The notes under the pieces are model-generated. The model did not search any database, was not told the DNA's origin, and saw nothing but the letters and a program-made list of their open reading frames with translations. From the NCBI GenBank assembly GCA_902547925.1, contig CACCQD010000006.1, positions 1 to 64,000 on the forward strand: a stretch of DNA of 64,000 nt, written 5' to 3'. Both the position numbers and the translations under genes were made by a program. The first letter of the stretch is position 1. Each line of letters starts with the position of its first letter. The stretch is from an uncultured SAR116 cluster alpha proteobacterium. Its GTDB lineage: Bacteria; Pseudomonadota; Alphaproteobacteria; Puniceispirillales; Puniceispirillaceae. This document shows positions 1-8,127 of this stretch, piece after piece.

Positions 1-397
1 TTTTCTTCTTGAAGTAATCACGAACATACGGGCGGGAAGCGACATAAGTCATTAAACAAACAAAGCCAAAAAATGCTGACAGCCAATACTCAGAAAGAGG
101 AACCTGATATCTGTAAAAAACAACTGTTCCTCCAACCACTAGGAAGGACAGAAAAGTTGTCAAAAAGTTGATTGGATAAAGCTGCATACTCTTACCGATG
201 ACGTGAAGAAATCCAAAATAGACGCAGGTCAGTAATACTCCTACTCTGATTGCCGCTAGTCTATGAGGTGGAATTTCTGCGGAGGGGTCCAGCACCCAAG
301 GAAAATAAAATGTTATGCCAAGCATGGCAGTCGCTGCGGCGGCTAGTGCCCAAATTGACATAAGGATAATTACAATGTTCGCAAATACTCGCATCAT
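1..397 (-). CDS. Partial hypothetical membrane protein (runs off left edge)
   Basis: An open frame reads leftwards from ATG codons at 397/394 to the window edge without a stop (132 codons seen). The translation is strongly hydrophobic, with about four predicted membrane spans (roughly residues 5-30, 48-66, 72-92 and 104-120), and shows a basic YFKKK stretch where the sequence is cut off. I do not recognise the family. The start lies 9 bases after the stop of a 57-codon membrane-peptide gene on the same strand, so the two are probably co-transcribed. Base composition is AT-richer than the core genes to the right. The C-terminus is missing, so no function is offered. Confidence 0.6.
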   Translation of the reverse strand, partial: MMRVFANIVIILMSIWALAAAATAMLGITFYFPWVLDPSAEIPPHRLAAIRVGVLLTCVYFGFLHVIGKSMQLYPINFLTTFLSFLVVGGTVVFYRYQVPLSEYWLSAFFGFVCLMTYVASRPYVRDYFKKK

Positions 398-406
398 GTT
401 CTGACT

Positions 407-580
407 TTACCTTCTCAATATCAGCAACTGCACCAATCGCCATAATCCTCTGAACAGGATTGTCCTTACAATTGGATTTTGCAATAGCCGTTGTGCGTAG
501 ACACGGAGTCTTGGCACTTTGCGTATGACAAGCAGTGTGATGCCAACTGCAAGTGTGGATAGTAGGATTATCTTCAGCAT
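407..580 (-). CDS. Small 57-aa membrane peptide, unknown function
   Basis: ATG at 580, TAA at 407-409. The product has one hydrophobic N-terminal span (about residues 2-18, MLKIILLSTLAVG) followed by a strongly basic tail rich in Arg and Leu (motifs VIRKVPRL, RLLQNP, LILRR), consistent with a single-pass inner-membrane peptide or amphipathic helix. It sits 9 bases upstream of the partial membrane-protein gene. The best evidence that it is a real gene is a second, clearly related copy at 39,455-39,625, also directly in front of a membrane-protein gene; that copy carries an internal stop. Function unknown. Confidence 0.55.
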   Translation of the reverse strand: MLKIILLSTLAVGITLLVIRKVPRLRVYAQRLLQNPIVRTILFRGLWRLVQLLILRR

Positions 581-652
581 TTCTTGAAACTGAAACCGCC
601 AACTAGAAGTTTTCTATCAGGAGTATTGATTGCTCTAGAAATCTGGGAACGA

Positions 653-723
653 TGCAAGCCAAGGGAATCGAACCCCCAATTAATCATTACGAATGACCCG
701 TTATACCATTTAACTAAGCGGGC
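653..723 (-). tRNA. tRNA-Thr(CGT)-like, atypical acceptor stem
   Basis: The minus strand folds as a 71-nt cloverleaf. The D arm is GTTA/TAAC, the anticodon stem GGTCA/TGATT has a TTCGTAA loop (anticodon CGT, Thr), the T stem GGGGG/CCCTT has a TTCGATT loop, and the discriminator is A with no encoded CCA. The acceptor stem GCCCGCT/GGCTTGC has two C-T mismatches at pairs 3 and 4, and both the anticodon and T stems use G-U pairs. It could be a functional but divergent tRNA, or one decaying at the border between the AT-rich left edge and the core. Confidence 0.6.
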
Positions 724-777
724 ATGGCGCGTGAGGCGCGTGAACGCCTAACTATTTATCTTGTTTCAGCTCTGGGT

Positions 778-2184
778 TCAATCATCGGCGGCTTTGCCTT
801 TTGTCAAATTTTCAACTGCCCTGTCATCCGCCAGCCCCAACGGGGTCAGATGATCAGGCCTCTGCCATTCAAGCGTTGCAAAGCCGTCACAACTCAGGCA
901 GTGGCTGTGCCATTCTGCGCTCATCACATGGCAGGTCTGACATTGCCAACCACGTGGCCGAATCGCGCCTCCTGCAGCGCGCAAAGCCATTGCTGCCTCA
1001 GTGCTGTTCTCACCCATCTCAGCAAGATGCGCAATCAGCTGCCACGTCACAACATCACGCTTCGCCTGAGCAATACCGTCGAGAAGCCGGCGCGCCTCTC
1101 CTTCGAGACCTGCCGCAAGCGCCGCATCGGCGGCCAATGTCTCTGCCTCGGCAACGTGGGCATGGCCGGTGCTACTGGCAAGCTTTATGAGCTTGGCGAC
1201 GAACGCCCCCTCATTTACCTTCCACGCCTGTTTCAGCCGATCACTCAAAAGCGCATGCGGCACCGCAGAAAATCCGGTTTCAAGTATCTTTTCTGCCCTT
1301 CGCCGTTGACCTTTTCGCAAATGAAAATCTGCCAGGAGAATCGCCGCCGGCCAGAAACCAGGATCTGTCGCAAGTGCCAACCGCAACTGGCGGATAGCCT
1401 CCTTTTCGGATATTGTATTCAATGTCTGTTCGTTGTGATCTCCATCAAAAAATGGTCTTGCCTGCAAATAGGCCAGCGCCACCTTCTGCCGGCTGCGATC
1501 GCGCGGCGTGTCATTTTGCGGGCCGGTAAGCTCTTTGGCAGCAATCATCACCTCCAAGGCCGGTGCGGCATCTGACCAATTGCCGCGCGCCGCCTCCAGA
1601 TGCAGAACCTGAGCAGCAGCCATTACTGATTTTGGTCTGAGTGATAAGGCACGCCGTGCGGCAGCGAGAGCCTCATCCAAACGATTGCCCTGATGGGCAA
1701 GGCGGGCAAGGCCAATATGGCCAAGAAAGGCGGTATCCTTTGCCTTTGTGAGTGACTGAAAATAACGGCCAGCGGCACGATGATCACCAGCCAAATGCGC
1801 TGCCTGCGCCGAGAGTAAATCAGTCAGTTGTGGCGCATCCAGCAGCCGCTGCGCCCGCATCGCCTGCCGCTTTGCCTCGCTGGCTTCCCCTGCCGAGACC
1901 GCCATCAGGCCAAGGGTCAGCGCCCTATGCCCAGCGGCGCCACGGCGTCGCCTCATATTGTGTCCAAGCCACCCCGGCAAAGTCACCAGCCGCCGCCGCA
2001 GCCGATCAGCGAAAACCATTAGAAAACACAGCATGATCAACAGCACAAACGCAAGGCTGGTGCGGATTTCAATGCGCCAGTCGAGCCATTCCAAATGCAT
2101 CCGGCCGGGCTGCCCCATCAACCAATTGGCACTCGCCGCCGCGAGAACTAGCAAAACAACCAGCCAGATGAGGCGAAACAGCAT
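778..2184 (-). CDS. hemY: HemY-like TPR membrane protein
   Basis: 468 aa. Two N-terminal transmembrane segments (about residues 4-22 and 42-60) are followed by a long cytoplasmic TPR-type helical repeat region, as in bacterial HemY proteins, whose gene accompanies hemC/hemD although the role in haem synthesis is still vague. The last 60 residues hold a zinc-ribbon pattern (CQTC...CLSC), which I believe is common in alphaproteobacterial members and resembles the rubredoxin-like module of LapB. It is last in the leftward hemC-hemD-mic60-hemY unit. Its start overlaps the stop of the preceding gene by one base, indicating translational coupling. Confidence 0.8.
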   Translation of the reverse strand: MLFRLIWLVVLLVLAAASANWLMGQPGRMHLEWLDWRIEIRTSLAFVLLIMLCFLMVFADRLRRRLVTLPGWLGHNMRRRRGAAGHRALTLGLMAVSAGEASEAKRQAMRAQRLLDAPQLTDLLSAQAAHLAGDHRAAGRYFQSLTKAKDTAFLGHIGLARLAHQGNRLDEALAAARRALSLRPKSVMAAAQVLHLEAARGNWSDAAPALEVMIAAKELTGPQNDTPRDRSRQKVALAYLQARPFFDGDHNEQTLNTISEKEAIRQLRLALATDPGFWPAAILLADFHLRKGQRRRAEKILETGFSAVPHALLSDRLKQAWKVNEGAFVAKLIKLASSTGHAHVAEAETLAADAALAAGLEGEARRLLDGIAQAKRDVVTWQLIAHLAEMGENSTEAAMALRAAGGAIRPRGWQCQTCHVMSAEWHSHCLSCDGFATLEWQRPDHLTPLGLADDRAVENLTKGKAADD

Positions 2185-3308
2185 CAGCCAACCATCCCAA
2201 CGATAGCTGTAGTAAGGTCAGCCAGCGCCTTATCCAGCGCAAAGCGTGAAAGGGCATTTTGGTGCCAGCCCTCAAGACCGTCCACCGTAGGACCATTCCA
2301 CATCTCGGCAATGCCTGCTGCCGCCGTAAGGTCACGGCGCGATAAAGCAAGATCAAAGCGGGCGAGTTGGTTGTGTGGATCATCTCCTGCGATGTTTGTT
2401 GATCGAAGCCGCAACATCTGACCAAGGCTGGCCCGCGCACGCTCAAACAGCGACGAATCGACACCAACCTCATTCACCCCAATGGCCATCGACGCTGCCA
2501 GTGTCACGCCGTCTGCAAGCAGACTGTCGGCCGGTGGCGGAGACGCATTGATGGCGGTGATCGCAGCTTTCACCGCCTGCTCCACAGACGCTGGCACGTT
2601 ATCAGACTCAGCATAGGAAGACAGCGCCGGTGTCCAGCGGGCAAGCGGCCGGCCCGCAGCAGCATCGGACAACAACCCCATTACGACGAGGACAGCAATT
2701 TGATCCGACATTGTTTGCCCAGCGAGACTACTTCCTGCCGGCTCCTCTGTGGCGGCGGTATTGTCCTGAGCATCCACATCCAAAACGGGCGCCTCAGCAG
2801 CCAGAAATTCGGCAAGCTGCGTTTCAACATCATCAAGACGGACGACCATTGCTGACTGGATAGCCGCGAAATCATCCGCAGTGGCCCTCGCAGTTTCGTC
2901 TATTTTTACTTCAAATTCATCGGCCTCCTTTTGCAGGGCACTGGCCGTGATCTCAAGGTGGGAAAGACGTGCCTCGACAGCATCAAGGCGATCACCCAGC
3001 ACGTCATTAAACTCCGTCAGCGCCTTGTCACGCGCACTCATGGCCTGTTCGGTATCGGTGTTAGTTTTGTAATAGAGGAAAGCCACACCAGCCACCGCCG
3101 CAAGCGACATGATAAGGGACACCATTTTCAAGCCAGAGACGCGGGTTGTTGTTGATGGCCGCGCCGGCCCATTTTGCTCACCGATCTGGCCGGGGGGATC
3201 AACCGTCTCCTTTTCAAACGCAGTACCCTCGACAACATCATCCAATGAGGGCTTTTTGTCGCCGCGATTGACCTTCGTATCATCTGCTCGCTTTGATCTA
3301 GCCATCAT
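2184..3308 (-). CDS. Mitofilin/Mic60-like inner-membrane protein
   Basis: 374 aa. A charged cytoplasmic N-terminus (about 65 residues) precedes one transmembrane segment (around residues 66-82), then a coiled-coil region (about 85-165) with many Asp, Glu and Arg, an acidic linker, and a helical C-terminal domain. This layout, together with the position between hemD and hemY, matches the alphaproteobacterial homologues of the mitochondrial cristae organiser Mic60 (mitofilin family). The start overlaps the end of hemD by 11 bases. The expected role is shaping or scaffolding the inner membrane, perhaps at contacts with the outer membrane. That role is inferred from family and synteny. Confidence 0.72.
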   Translation of the reverse strand: MMARSKRADDTKVNRGDKKPSLDDVVEGTAFEKETVDPPGQIGEQNGPARPSTTTRVSGLKMVSLIMSLAAVAGVAFLYYKTNTDTEQAMSARDKALTEFNDVLGDRLDAVEARLSHLEITASALQKEADEFEVKIDETARATADDFAAIQSAMVVRLDDVETQLAEFLAAEAPVLDVDAQDNTAATEEPAGSSLAGQTMSDQIAVLVVMGLLSDAAAGRPLARWTPALSSYAESDNVPASVEQAVKAAITAINASPPPADSLLADGVTLAASMAIGVNEVGVDSSLFERARASLGQMLRLRSTNIAGDDPHNQLARFDLALSRRDLTAAAGIAEMWNGPTVDGLEGWHQNALSRFALDKALADLTTAIVGMVG

Positions 3309-4068
3309 CCGTCACCATGGTTGCAGCCTGTTCTTCATGCTGACGATGATAGAACAAAGTCGCAATTGCCAAAAGCCGTGAGCGACGTGGTTTTTCTGCA
3401 ACATGAGTCTGTCGCCAGCCAGAACCCACTGCATTGGCTATTGATTGGCTGCCGGCAATCAGCGTGATTTCGGCCCGGCGTGAGTCCAGCCTCTGTTCTT
3501 TGAGCAACTGGCAGAAGAGATGCACGCTGCGCGACGACATGGCGATAATGCCGCAGACGGCGCCCTCGCGAATCGGTTCTATCTCATTCATCGCAATATT
3601 TACCCGTGGCTGTGCGACATATATATCGAGCGTCTGAACATCATATCCATGTGCCGTAAGGGCCATTGCCATATCAAAACTCTTATCGACAGCTGCCGGC
3701 CATAAAATGCGCCCCTCGCGCACCGGAACATGTCGCAGGATCACTGGCACGAGCTCAGCGCCGCCACCTGATCCAGTGAAAATGCTGACAAACCCAGCTG
3801 CACGTGCCGCAGCCGCTGTCGCATTGCCAACAACAAAGGCCGGCACCCTTGCCCAATCAACAGTCCTCATGCCAGCAACGAAAGCTGAAACGGCGTGGCG
3901 ACTGGTGAAAATAAGACCACATATTTCCTGCACATTTGGAAGCGGAGGTGCCAGCATCGCAATCTCCATCAAGGGCAAGCAGGCCGATACGACGCCGCGT
4001 CTGGACAGGGTGGCAGCATCGCGCAACGAGTCAGCAGCTGGACGTATGTTCAGGATCATCTGTGCCAT
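3298..4068 (-). CDS. hemD: Uroporphyrinogen-III synthase
   Basis: 256 aa, about the usual length for HemD, which cyclises and inverts ring D of hydroxymethylbilane to give uroporphyrinogen III in haem, sirohaem and cobalamin synthesis. The sequence opens with the typical beta strand and Arg (MILNIRPAADS), contains the segment ICGLIFTSRHAVSAF, and later GIIAMSSRSVHLF, as expected for the two-domain fold. HemD is poorly conserved, so position carries weight: it lies directly after hemC on the same strand, with a 76-base gap, and before the Mic60-like gene. Confidence 0.85.
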   Translation of the reverse strand: MAQMILNIRPAADSLRDAATLSRRGVVSACLPLMEIAMLAPPLPNVQEICGLIFTSRHAVSAFVAGMRTVDWARVPAFVVGNATAAAARAAGFVSIFTGSGGGAELVPVILRHVPVREGRILWPAAVDKSFDMAMALTAHGYDVQTLDIYVAQPRVNIAMNEIEPIREGAVCGIIAMSSRSVHLFCQLLKEQRLDSRRAEITLIAGSQSIANAVGSGWRQTHVAEKPRRSRLLAIATLFYHRQHEEQAATMVTDDG

Positions 4069-4144
4069 TTTGCAATCATCTCAAACCACATCCCCTGCGA
4101 TTTCTGATCAGCACCTGCGAGGCCATCGCGAATTGTTCTGGCAA

Positions 4145-5080
4145 TCAGGCCAAAAATTTCCTGCCACCAGCATCAGTGAGCAGAGACGCACCAAGCTCCA
4201 CACCAATGTTGGCCGCGTCATCCGCAGATCCCACAATCTGACGCCGATGGGCCGCCTCACCATCAGGACGCAGAATAATGGCATCAAGAATAATCATGCC
4301 ATCATCACTATATCTGGCACTCGCCGCAATGGGCGTGTGGCAGGAGCCATCAAGATGAGCCAGAACAGCGCGTTCCGCCGTCACCTCGGCGGTGGCAATC
4401 GGACAATTCATTTCAGCAAATGCGGCACTGACAGATCTGGTCCGCTCATTAATAGGGCTGGCTATCTGCACAGCCAAAGCTCCCTGCGCTGCCGCCGTCG
4501 GCATCTCATCGCTGGAAAGCGGGCTGTAGGCGACATCAAGGCCGAGCCGTTTCAAGCCTGCAACAGCAAGGATGATGGCGTCATAATCTCCAGCCTCAAG
4601 TAACTCGATGCGCCGAATGACATTACCGCGAAGTAGCTTGATCTGGAGATCAGGGCGGTGATGCAACAACAGCGCACGCCGGCGTACCGAAGACGTGCCA
4701 ATGACAGCCCCCTCTGGTAAATCAGCAAGGCTTTCACAACCGCCAAGAAGCGCATCACGCCTGTCTTCACGTGGCAGAACCGCAGCAATTTCGGTTCCAG
4801 GCGCAAAAATTGTTTCCATATCCTTCATCGAATGGATCGCGGCGTCAGACTCGCCGGCGAGGATGGCTTTTTCAAGTTCCTTGATGAACAGCCCTTTGCC
4901 CCCGGCATCCGCAAGTGACCTATCAAGCACCCGGTCACCATGTGTAGTAATTGGTTGGATTTCAGTGGCAATCGGCGCAAGTTTTCCCTTAACTAATTCC
5001 GCCTGGCACATCGCCAGCTGTGACGCCCGGCTGGCAAGGCGAAGGGGCGCGCGTTCAAAAACATTCAAGCTCTGTGTCAT
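4145..5080 (-). CDS. hemC: Porphobilinogen deaminase (hydroxymethylbilane synthase)
   Basis: 311 aa. Joins four porphobilinogen units into hydroxymethylbilane in the cytoplasm, using a covalent dipyrromethane cofactor. Visible landmarks are the substrate-binding start LRLASRASQLA, the segment HSMKDM, the loop GTSSVRRRALL, the strand LRGNVIRRI, and the cofactor-attachment cysteine in DGSCHTPIAA. An upstream ATG at 5122 would add 14 residues, but homology begins just after the ATG at 5080, which also has an AGGA motif immediately before it, so 5080 is preferred. It is the first gene of the leftward hem unit and divergent from tsaD. Confidence 0.95.
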   Translation of the reverse strand: MTQSLNVFERAPLRLASRASQLAMCQAELVKGKLAPIATEIQPITTHGDRVLDRSLADAGGKGLFIKELEKAILAGESDAAIHSMKDMETIFAPGTEIAAVLPREDRRDALLGGCESLADLPEGAVIGTSSVRRRALLLHHRPDLQIKLLRGNVIRRIELLEAGDYDAIILAVAGLKRLGLDVAYSPLSSDEMPTAAAQGALAVQIASPINERTRSVSAAFAEMNCPIATAEVTAERAVLAHLDGSCHTPIAASARYSDDGMIILDAIILRPDGEAAHRRQIVGSADDAANIGVELGASLLTDAGGRKFLA

Positions 5081-5212
5081 GATCCTATTATGTAGAGACC
5101 CTGACGCTTCATTGCAAAACAAAAGCTAGAGAAAATAAATGGCCCAGCATTCTTACGATTTGTTGCCAGATGGCGTATGCTTGACCTTCATCGGTACAAT
5201 CACGGACAGCAT

Positions 5213-6265
5213 ATGCAGAACAGATTCATCATGCTCGGCATCGAGAGCAGTTGCGACGAGACCGCTGCGGCCATTGTCTGTGAAGACAAAACCATTCTTG
5301 CCAACCATGTCGCCTCGCAGATGGACATGCACGCCGAATATGGTGGCGTCGTTCCGGAAGTGGCAGCCCGCGCCCATCTTGATGTCATTGATCAGGTCAT
5401 TGATGGCGTCCTTGGGAGTGCCGGGCTGAGCATTACCCAGATTGACGGTGTCGCCGCAACGGGTGGGCCCGGATTGATCGGCGGCGTATTGGTCGGCACC
5501 GTCACCGCAAAGGCAATCGCCGTGGCCAGGGGCATTCCCTATTTCGCGGTCAACCATCTTGAGGGGCATGCGCTGAGCGGACGTCTGAGTGATGATGTAA
5601 GTTTCCCCTATCTGTTGCTGCTGGTATCCGGTGGGCATACCCAGTTGCTGGCTGTGCACGGTGCGGGTCAATATGAACGTTACGGAACAACTATGGACGA
5701 TGCCGCCGGCGAGGCCTTCGACAAGGGTGCCAAAATCATGGGGCTTGGCTATCCGGGTGGACCAGCCATCGAGAAATGCGCAAAAGACGGCAACCCTAAA
5801 GCCTTTCAGTTGCCGCGCCCCCTGCGCGGTGCAGCGCATTGCCATTTTTCCTTTTCCGGATTGAAAACGGCCTTTGCCCAGCGTCATGCGCAACTGGGGG
5901 AAACGAGCGGGGCCATCACCGACCTCGCCGCAAGCCTGCAGGCGGCCATTGCCGATTGTCTTGCCGATCGTACAAAACAGGCGATGCAGCGATTTGCAGC
6001 CAGCCATGGCCCGACGACTCTCGTCATTGCTGGTGGTGTGGCAGCCAATGCGACCATCTTTGCACAGCTTGAAAAAGAAACACTGAAAGCCGGGTTTGGG
6101 ATTTCTGTTCCACCTGGTCATTTATGCACTGATAATGCCGCAATGATTGCCTGGGCGGCTTTGGAGAGACTTGAGGCGCCGGATAAATTGGATTTTGCGC
6201 CATTGCCACGCTGGCCACTTGATCCAAACGCCGCGCCACCACCGGGTCAAGGCGTGCGCAGCTGA
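5213..6265 (+). CDS. tsaD: tRNA N6-adenosine threonylcarbamoyltransferase
   Basis: 350 aa. Catalytic subunit of the t6A-37 tRNA modification system (Kae1/Qri7/YgjD family). Landmarks are the ATPase-fold opening LGIESSCDETAAA, the metal-binding HLEGH in the VNHLEGHALSG segment, GGPGLIGG, LVSGGHTQLL, and the late CTDNAAMIAWA. The ATG at 5213 is preferred over the one at 5177, which would add 12 unconserved residues. It is divergent from hemC across a gap of about 130 bases that must hold both promoters, and is followed after 24 bases by gpsA, a common alphaproteobacterial arrangement. Confidence 0.96.
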   Translation: MQNRFIMLGIESSCDETAAAIVCEDKTILANHVASQMDMHAEYGGVVPEVAARAHLDVIDQVIDGVLGSAGLSITQIDGVAATGGPGLIGGVLVGTVTAKAIAVARGIPYFAVNHLEGHALSGRLSDDVSFPYLLLLVSGGHTQLLAVHGAGQYERYGTTMDDAAGEAFDKGAKIMGLGYPGGPAIEKCAKDGNPKAFQLPRPLRGAAHCHFSFSGLKTAFAQRHAQLGETSGAITDLAASLQAAIADCLADRTKQAMQRFAASHGPTTLVIAGGVAANATIFAQLEKETLKAGFGISVPPGHLCTDNAAMIAWAALERLEAPDKLDFAPLPRWPLDPNAAPPPGQGVRS

Positions 6266-6289
6266 TTGGGCTGGCAGCAATAGGACGGA

Positions 6290-7270
6290 ATGCAAATGAA
6301 ACCACAGATTGTCATTGGTGGGGGCAGTTGGGGCATGGCCATTGCCACGGTGCTGACTGCCGCGAACACGGATGTAAGCCTATTTGTGCGGAACCCGGAG
6401 ACGGTGCGGTTGTTGGCCAAGGGCAAATGCCGACAGCTGCCAGACCAGCCTGCTGTTGAACCACTTGCCGCAACGCTTGACCCAGATTGTCTGAGCGCAG
6501 CGAGCTTGATCTATGTTGTCGTGCCCGCAGGCGCCACGCAGGATGTACTCTCGCTTATCAAAGATAGGGCCAACCCAGAGGCTGGCATCATCTTTGCAGC
6601 AAAGGGCCTTGTTGCCGATCCATCCTCCGGTGGCAGGCTGCTGCCGGAGCTTGCTGTTACCGACCTTCCAAACTACCAAACCGGAGTCCTGTCCGGTCCA
6701 AGCTTTGCCGATGAGGTGTTGTCCGGCCTGCCAGCAGCCCTGACTATTGCGTCGCAGACACCTGCTCTGGTTGACGCCGTACAACAAAGCTTTACAAACA
6801 GTAATCTGCGCCTTTATGGCAATGATGATGCGATTGGCGTTGCGGTTGGTGGCACCATGAAGAATGTCATTGCAATTGCCGCTGGCTGTGCGATTGGTCT
6901 GGGATTGGGTGACAATGCAAAGGCCGCAATCCTAACTCGAGGTGTTGCCGAGATGGCGCGGTTTGCCGTCGCCGTTGGCGGACGTCTGGAGAGCATATAT
7001 GGCCTCTCCGGCGTGGGGGATCTAGCGTTGACATGCTCTGGCCCGCATTCACGTAATATGGCCTATGGTATGGCAATCGGTTCAGAGCATTCACCTGACA
7101 AACGTCTGGCTGAGGGACGCCATACTGTCGCTGCACTGGCCAAGCGAGCAGAGACAATGGGTTTGGAGCTGCCAATCACCAATGCGGTGGACAGAGTCGT
7201 AAATCACGGTGATAATTTGCATGATGTTGTAACGGCGTTGCTGGCCCGACCGATTGGAAGAGAGGGCTGA
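6290..7270 (+). CDS. gpsA: Glycerol-3-phosphate dehydrogenase [NAD(P)+]
   Basis: 326 aa. Reduces dihydroxyacetone phosphate to sn-glycerol-3-phosphate for phospholipid synthesis. The N-terminal nucleotide-binding loop reads IGGGSWGMA, slightly different from the usual GxGxWGTA. Further landmarks are LSGPSFADEV, the catalytic-lysine segment GGTMKNVIAIAAG, and the substrate-binding GVGDLALTCSGPHSRN. It lies 24 bases after tsaD on the same strand and is followed by the EVE-domain gene. A second ATG at 6296 is also possible. Confidence 0.94.
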   Translation: MQMKPQIVIGGGSWGMAIATVLTAANTDVSLFVRNPETVRLLAKGKCRQLPDQPAVEPLAATLDPDCLSAASLIYVVVPAGATQDVLSLIKDRANPEAGIIFAAKGLVADPSSGGRLLPELAVTDLPNYQTGVLSGPSFADEVLSGLPAALTIASQTPALVDAVQQSFTNSNLRLYGNDDAIGVAVGGTMKNVIAIAAGCAIGLGLGDNAKAAILTRGVAEMARFAVAVGGRLESIYGLSGVGDLALTCSGPHSRNMAYGMAIGSEHSPDKRLAEGRHTVAALAKRAETMGLELPITNAVDRVVNHGDNLHDVVTALLARPIGREG

Positions 7271-7312
7271 GGCAGCGCAGGAAACGGAGCTTTGCCAACA
7301 GAGCCGGAGATT

Positions 7313-7735
7313 ATGATGCGCTATTGGCTTTTAAAATCAGAACCTTCCAGCTGGTCATGGCAGGATCAGCTTGCCCGTGGCGACGCTGGTGAAGGCTGGG
7401 ATGGTGTGCGTAATCATCAAGCCTCGAGCAACATGAAGGCCATGGAAATCGGGGACCTTGCCTTTTTCTATCACTCTGTCAATGAAAAACAGATTGTCGG
7501 CATCGTTGAGGTTATCGAACTTTATCACCCGGACCCAACCGACAAGAATGGACGTTTTGGCATGGTCACAGTAAGAGCGGTCAAAAGCATGACGAAGCCT
7601 GTGACTCTGGCAGACGTCAAGGCCGATGACCGGTTGCAGGACATGTCACTGGTGCGACAGGCGCGGCTCTCTGTGACGCCGGTGTCCCAGCCACAGTGGG
7701 AAATCATCCTAGAGAAGGGCGCAACCGGCCTTTAA
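7313..7735 (+). CDS. EVE-domain (PUA-like) protein
   Basis: 140 aa. The opening RYWLLKSEPSSWSW and the middle segment EGWDGVRNHQASSNM are diagnostic of the EVE domain, a PUA-like fold thought to bind modified bases in RNA or DNA. The whole protein is this single domain. Tandem ATG codons at 7313/7316 follow a GGAG-type ribosome site, so they are preferred over an in-frame codon at 7292. It is third in the tsaD-gpsA-EVE run; its stop overlaps the convergent lipid A-type gene by 4 bases. The exact cellular substrate is unknown. Confidence 0.88.
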   Translation: MMRYWLLKSEPSSWSWQDQLARGDAGEGWDGVRNHQASSNMKAMEIGDLAFFYHSVNEKQIVGIVEVIELYHPDPTDKNGRFGMVTVRAVKSMTKPVTLADVKADDRLQDMSLVRQARLSVTPVSQPQWEIILEKGATGL

Positions 7736-8127
7736 TCGCCCATGGCGGCACGTGATCTACGGACGAAATAGAGGTTGCGCAGATAAATGAACAGGCCAAG
7801 ACCCTGGCCACTCATGAACACCAGGTCCTGTCGCCAGATGGCGTAGAGAAACAGCACCGATCCACCACCGATGGAGAAGTACCAGAAAGCGATGGGGATC
7901 ACCGATTTAGCCTGTTTTTCAGATGAAAGCCACTGGATGATGAAACGCATGGCGAACAGCCCTTGGCCAGCAAATCCAACGACAATCATGATTTTTTCAG
8001 GCTGTTCAACAAGACTGTCTGGAAGAAAGGGCAGAAGCGTTGTCAAAACAATGGCCAACATCGTTGCCACTGCCTCAATCTGCTGGGCCAGATATACAAC
8101 CGCTTGGCCAAACACACCACTCATCAA
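7732..8127 (-). CDS. Lipid A biosynthesis N-terminal-domain membrane protein
   Basis: 131 aa with three to four membrane spans. The segment GFAGQGLFAMRFIIQWLSSEK, the following VIPIAFWYFSIGGG, and the late YLRNLYFVRR match the lipid A biosynthesis N-terminal (LAB_N) family, small membrane proteins often encoded beside glycosyltransferases that act on lipid carriers. Its start overlaps the stop of the GT2 gene by 4 bases, so it is translationally coupled to it. With the GT2 and GT39 genes it forms a three-gene leftward unit that probably decorates lipid A or another envelope lipid; the sugar cannot be read from the sequence. Confidence 0.82.
   Translation of the reverse strand: MMSGVFGQAVVYLAQQIEAVATMLAIVLTTLLPFLPDSLVEQPEKIMIVVGFAGQGLFAMRFIIQWLSSEKQAKSVIPIAFWYFSIGGGSVLFLYAIWRQDLVFMSGQGLGLFIYLRNLYFVRRSRAAMGD

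Noticed and set aside
261-602. 113-codon minus ORF at the left edge
   Set aside because: Out of frame with both the small membrane peptide and the partial membrane protein, rich in Cys and His without pattern.
724-1575. Long plus-strand open frame opposite hemY
   Set aside because: It lies wholly antisense to a gene with clear family character, and its own translation has no domain or composition of a real protein.
3707-4603. 298-codon plus-strand frame across hemD and hemC
   Set aside because: Spans two well-supported genes on the other strand; translation is low-complexity and without motifs.
5153-6121. 322-codon minus-strand frame opposite tsaD
   Set aside because: Antisense shadow of tsaD; no start context and no recognisable domain.
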